From contig URXG01000088.1 of assembly GCA_900551715.1 (NCBI GenBank), positions 1 through 8,117 of the forward strand: a stretch of 8,117 nucleotides of DNA. The letters run 5' to 3'. Within the stretch, counting starts at the first letter, position 1, and every line of letters starts with the position of its first letter. Below the pieces are notes generated by a model. That model saw only the letters and a list, made by a program, of their open reading frames with translations, ran no database searches and had not been told where the DNA came from. Shown here in pieces: positions 6,690-8,117 of the stretch. This DNA is from an uncultured Blautia sp. (GTDB taxonomy: Bacteria > Bacillota > Clostridia > Lachnospirales > Lachnospiraceae). The position numbers were made by a program, and so were the translations under genes.

Positions 6690-8117
6690 ACTGCTCTTTC
6701 TTTTTCAGTCCAAGCAGATACATTACTGCACAGAGTACAGTCAGTACACCAAATCCGACACGAAGACCTGTGATCAGATTATCATACCATGTATTCAGTT
6801 TTTCAATATGTGTAGTAGTTGCCATGCCATCCATCGCATTTGAGTTTGCAAGGGCATAGTTCTGATACAGCATTGCCTGTTTCAGATCTGTCAGAAGTTC
6901 TTCACTCTTGCTTGCGTTTTCTACACTCCAGTATGGCCACACTGCTTCTACTGCTGCCATTGTATTGTCACCAGTGTTACATGTCATAGTTACACCATTA
7001 TGTACTGCCATGCGGATCTTTGTATAAGTCGGATCCTGGATGAAGTCCTCAGACATCAGACCTTTGAATCCCCATTCTTTACGAAGGATGTTCAGAAGCA
7101 GTCCGGTATGTGCGTTACTTGTCACACAACCAACACGATTATATGTAGTCATTACAGCAAGTGCATTTGCTTCTTCAATACAGGACTGTATTCCACGAAG
7201 CTCGTTTTCACGTGCAGCCTGCTCTGTCATAAACTCGGCAATACCTGTACGGTTGATTTCAGTATCATTGAATGCCAGATGTTTCGGTGCGATCAGTACG
7301 CCATACTCATGTCCGGCTTTGATGATTGCCGCACTCTGACCTGCTGTCAGAACTGCATCTTCTGAGAAGTACTCATGGTTACGTGCATTGTACGGTGTAC
7401 GATGAAGGTTGGTTCCAACGCCCCACCAGATTGCTGTGTTCGCCCACAGAGAATAGTTACCGATTACTTTACCCCATTCTTCTGCCAGCTGTTTGCTGAA
7501 TGTCTGGCCAATTACAGTTTCGACCGCCATAACACCCATCTTATAATTACGGTTCGGATCATCCTCTGCAATCACGCACGGATCTCCTGTAGAATCATCT
7601 GAGTTTGCATACTGTCCCAGCGGATAGGAGTTAAACCCGTTCGGTCCGTCATTCTGGATAGCTTCCGGAGAAGTGATAGATTCGATTGTTTTTGTGCTGG
7701 TTCCACCAAATCCAGTACGAATCAGGCATTCTTCCAGCGTAAGCTGATCCATCAGGTTGTTCCATCTTTCGTCTGTAATATCGTCTACGCCTTTCAGGTT
7801 AGCCAGAGTCATTCCGTTATCTGCACCGAATGTTACAGAAGACGGATCTCCATTTGCTTCGATATCACTGTAGTCATCAGCCATAGTACTGATCATTTCA
7901 TCTGTAGCTGTCAGATCTTTATATGTTTCCGGCCAGGTTCCTTCCCAGTCATTTCTGCTGAGATAAGTAACTGTATCTTCCATCCAGTTGTTCAGATCTG
8001 CATCCTGGAGCTGATTTTCTACCGGTGTACCATTTAAGGTTACAGCGAGGGAAGAAGAATCAAAATCACCAAGTTCCCATGTCTGTACATTGTCTTTATT
8101 TCCGTCAACATCCTGAT
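6688..8117 (-). CDS. C-terminal part of a membrane-anchored GH3 glycosidase (barrel-last domain order)
   Basis: The frame is open to the right edge (476 codons visible); the ATG at 7983 is internal, because family-like sequence continues for 44 codons above it. Numbering from that Met, a linker (YLSRNDWEGTWP, 7-18) leads into the GH3 barrel at about 60-385: NDGPNG (111-116), GTNLHRTPYNARNHEYFSED (190-209), APKHLAFND with Lys234-His235, VMTTYNRVG (277-285), and GFKGLMSEDF (305-314) with Asp313 at the nucleophile position. The barrel is followed by a membrane segment (about 405-425) and the tail KKKEQ, so the enzyme is anchored with its active site outside. The barrel at the C-terminus means that the alpha/beta sandwich and fibronectin-like domains should lie upstream, the reversed order known for Ruminococcus albus and Butyrivibrio beta-glucosidases. 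The general acid/base lies outside the window. Beta-glucosidase is likeliest; beta-xylosidase is possible. Confidence 0.9.
   Translation of the reverse strand, partial: QDVDGNKDNVQTWELGDFDSSSLAVTLNGTPVENQLQDADLNNWMEDTVTYLSRNDWEGTWPETYKDLTATDEMISTMADDYSDIEANGDPSSVTFGADNGMTLANLKGVDDITDERWNNLMDQLTLEECLIRTGFGGTSTKTIESITSPEAIQNDGPNGFNSYPLGQYANSDDSTGDPCVIAEDDPNRNYKMGVMAVETVIGQTFSKQLAEEWGKVIGNYSLWANTAIWWGVGTNLHRTPYNARNHEYFSEDAVLTAGQSAAIIKAGHEYGVLIAPKHLAFNDTEINRTGIAEFMTEQAARENELRGIQSCIEEANALAVMTTYNRVGCVTSNAHTGLLLNILRKEWGFKGLMSEDFIQDPTYTKIRMAVHNGVTMTCNTGDNTMAAVEAVWPYWSVENASKSEELLTDLKQAMLYQNYALANSNAMDGMATTTHIEKLNTWYDNLITGLRVGFGVLTVLCAVMYLLGLKKKEQ

Noticed and set aside
7000..7365. Plus-strand open frames opposite the GH3 barrel
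   Set aside because: The minus strand carries a continuous set of GH3 motifs here, while the plus-strand product is cysteine-rich and featureless.
7981..7983. ATG at 7983-7981 as the start of the GH3 gene
   Set aside because: The frame is open for 44 more codons to the window edge with sequence typical of the enzyme's linker, and no ribosome binding site lies just before this ATG.

Overview
The window looks like a gut Firmicute of the Lachnospiraceae type. The grounds are the moderately low G+C, strong AGGAGG ribosome binding sites, a GH3 enzyme with its barrel at the C-terminus and a membrane anchor after it, a GPH-family sugar transporter, and BspA-like leucine-rich and InlB-type repeats on surface proteins. 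The family-level assignment comes from gene content, not from a marker gene. Every supported gene lies on the minus strand, so transcription runs from right to left.

The right half (8117 down to 4766) is a sugar-use operon. It holds the C-terminal catalytic barrel of a membrane-anchored GH3 glycosidase that runs off the window edge, then an unrecognised four-helix membrane protein of 143 residues, then a 489-residue GPH transporter. The genes are 16 and 4 nt apart, and each downstream ribosome binding site overlaps the end of the gene before it. The transporter lacks the acidic residues that bind the cation and sugar in MelB. A long hairpin (4685-4749) follows it.

The middle (4642 down to 166) is a three-gene surface acylation module: a lipoprotein combining InlB-type repeats, BspA-like leucine-rich repeats and an SGNH-like domain; an MBOAT membrane O-acyltransferase; and a membrane-anchored SGNH-like protein with a BspA-like repeat tail. 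The genes overlap by 4 nt or are separated by 2 nt, so they are probably co-translated. By analogy with AlgI/AlgJ, PatA/PatB and DltB/DltD, the MBOAT would pass an acyl group, probably acetyl, across the membrane to an SGNH protein that places it on an extracellular glycan. The acceptor is not visible from the sequence.

The left edge (51 down to 1) carries the first 17 codons of another minus-strand gene, with a good ribosome binding site and a candidate promoter. Its opening residues resemble the N-terminus of GH43 arabinosidases/xylosidases. The acylation module therefore sits between plant-glycan degradation genes. Whether the two halves work together is inference. No RNA genes, insertion sequences, CRISPR arrays or attachment sites were seen, and no stretch longer than 125 bases lacks a gene.
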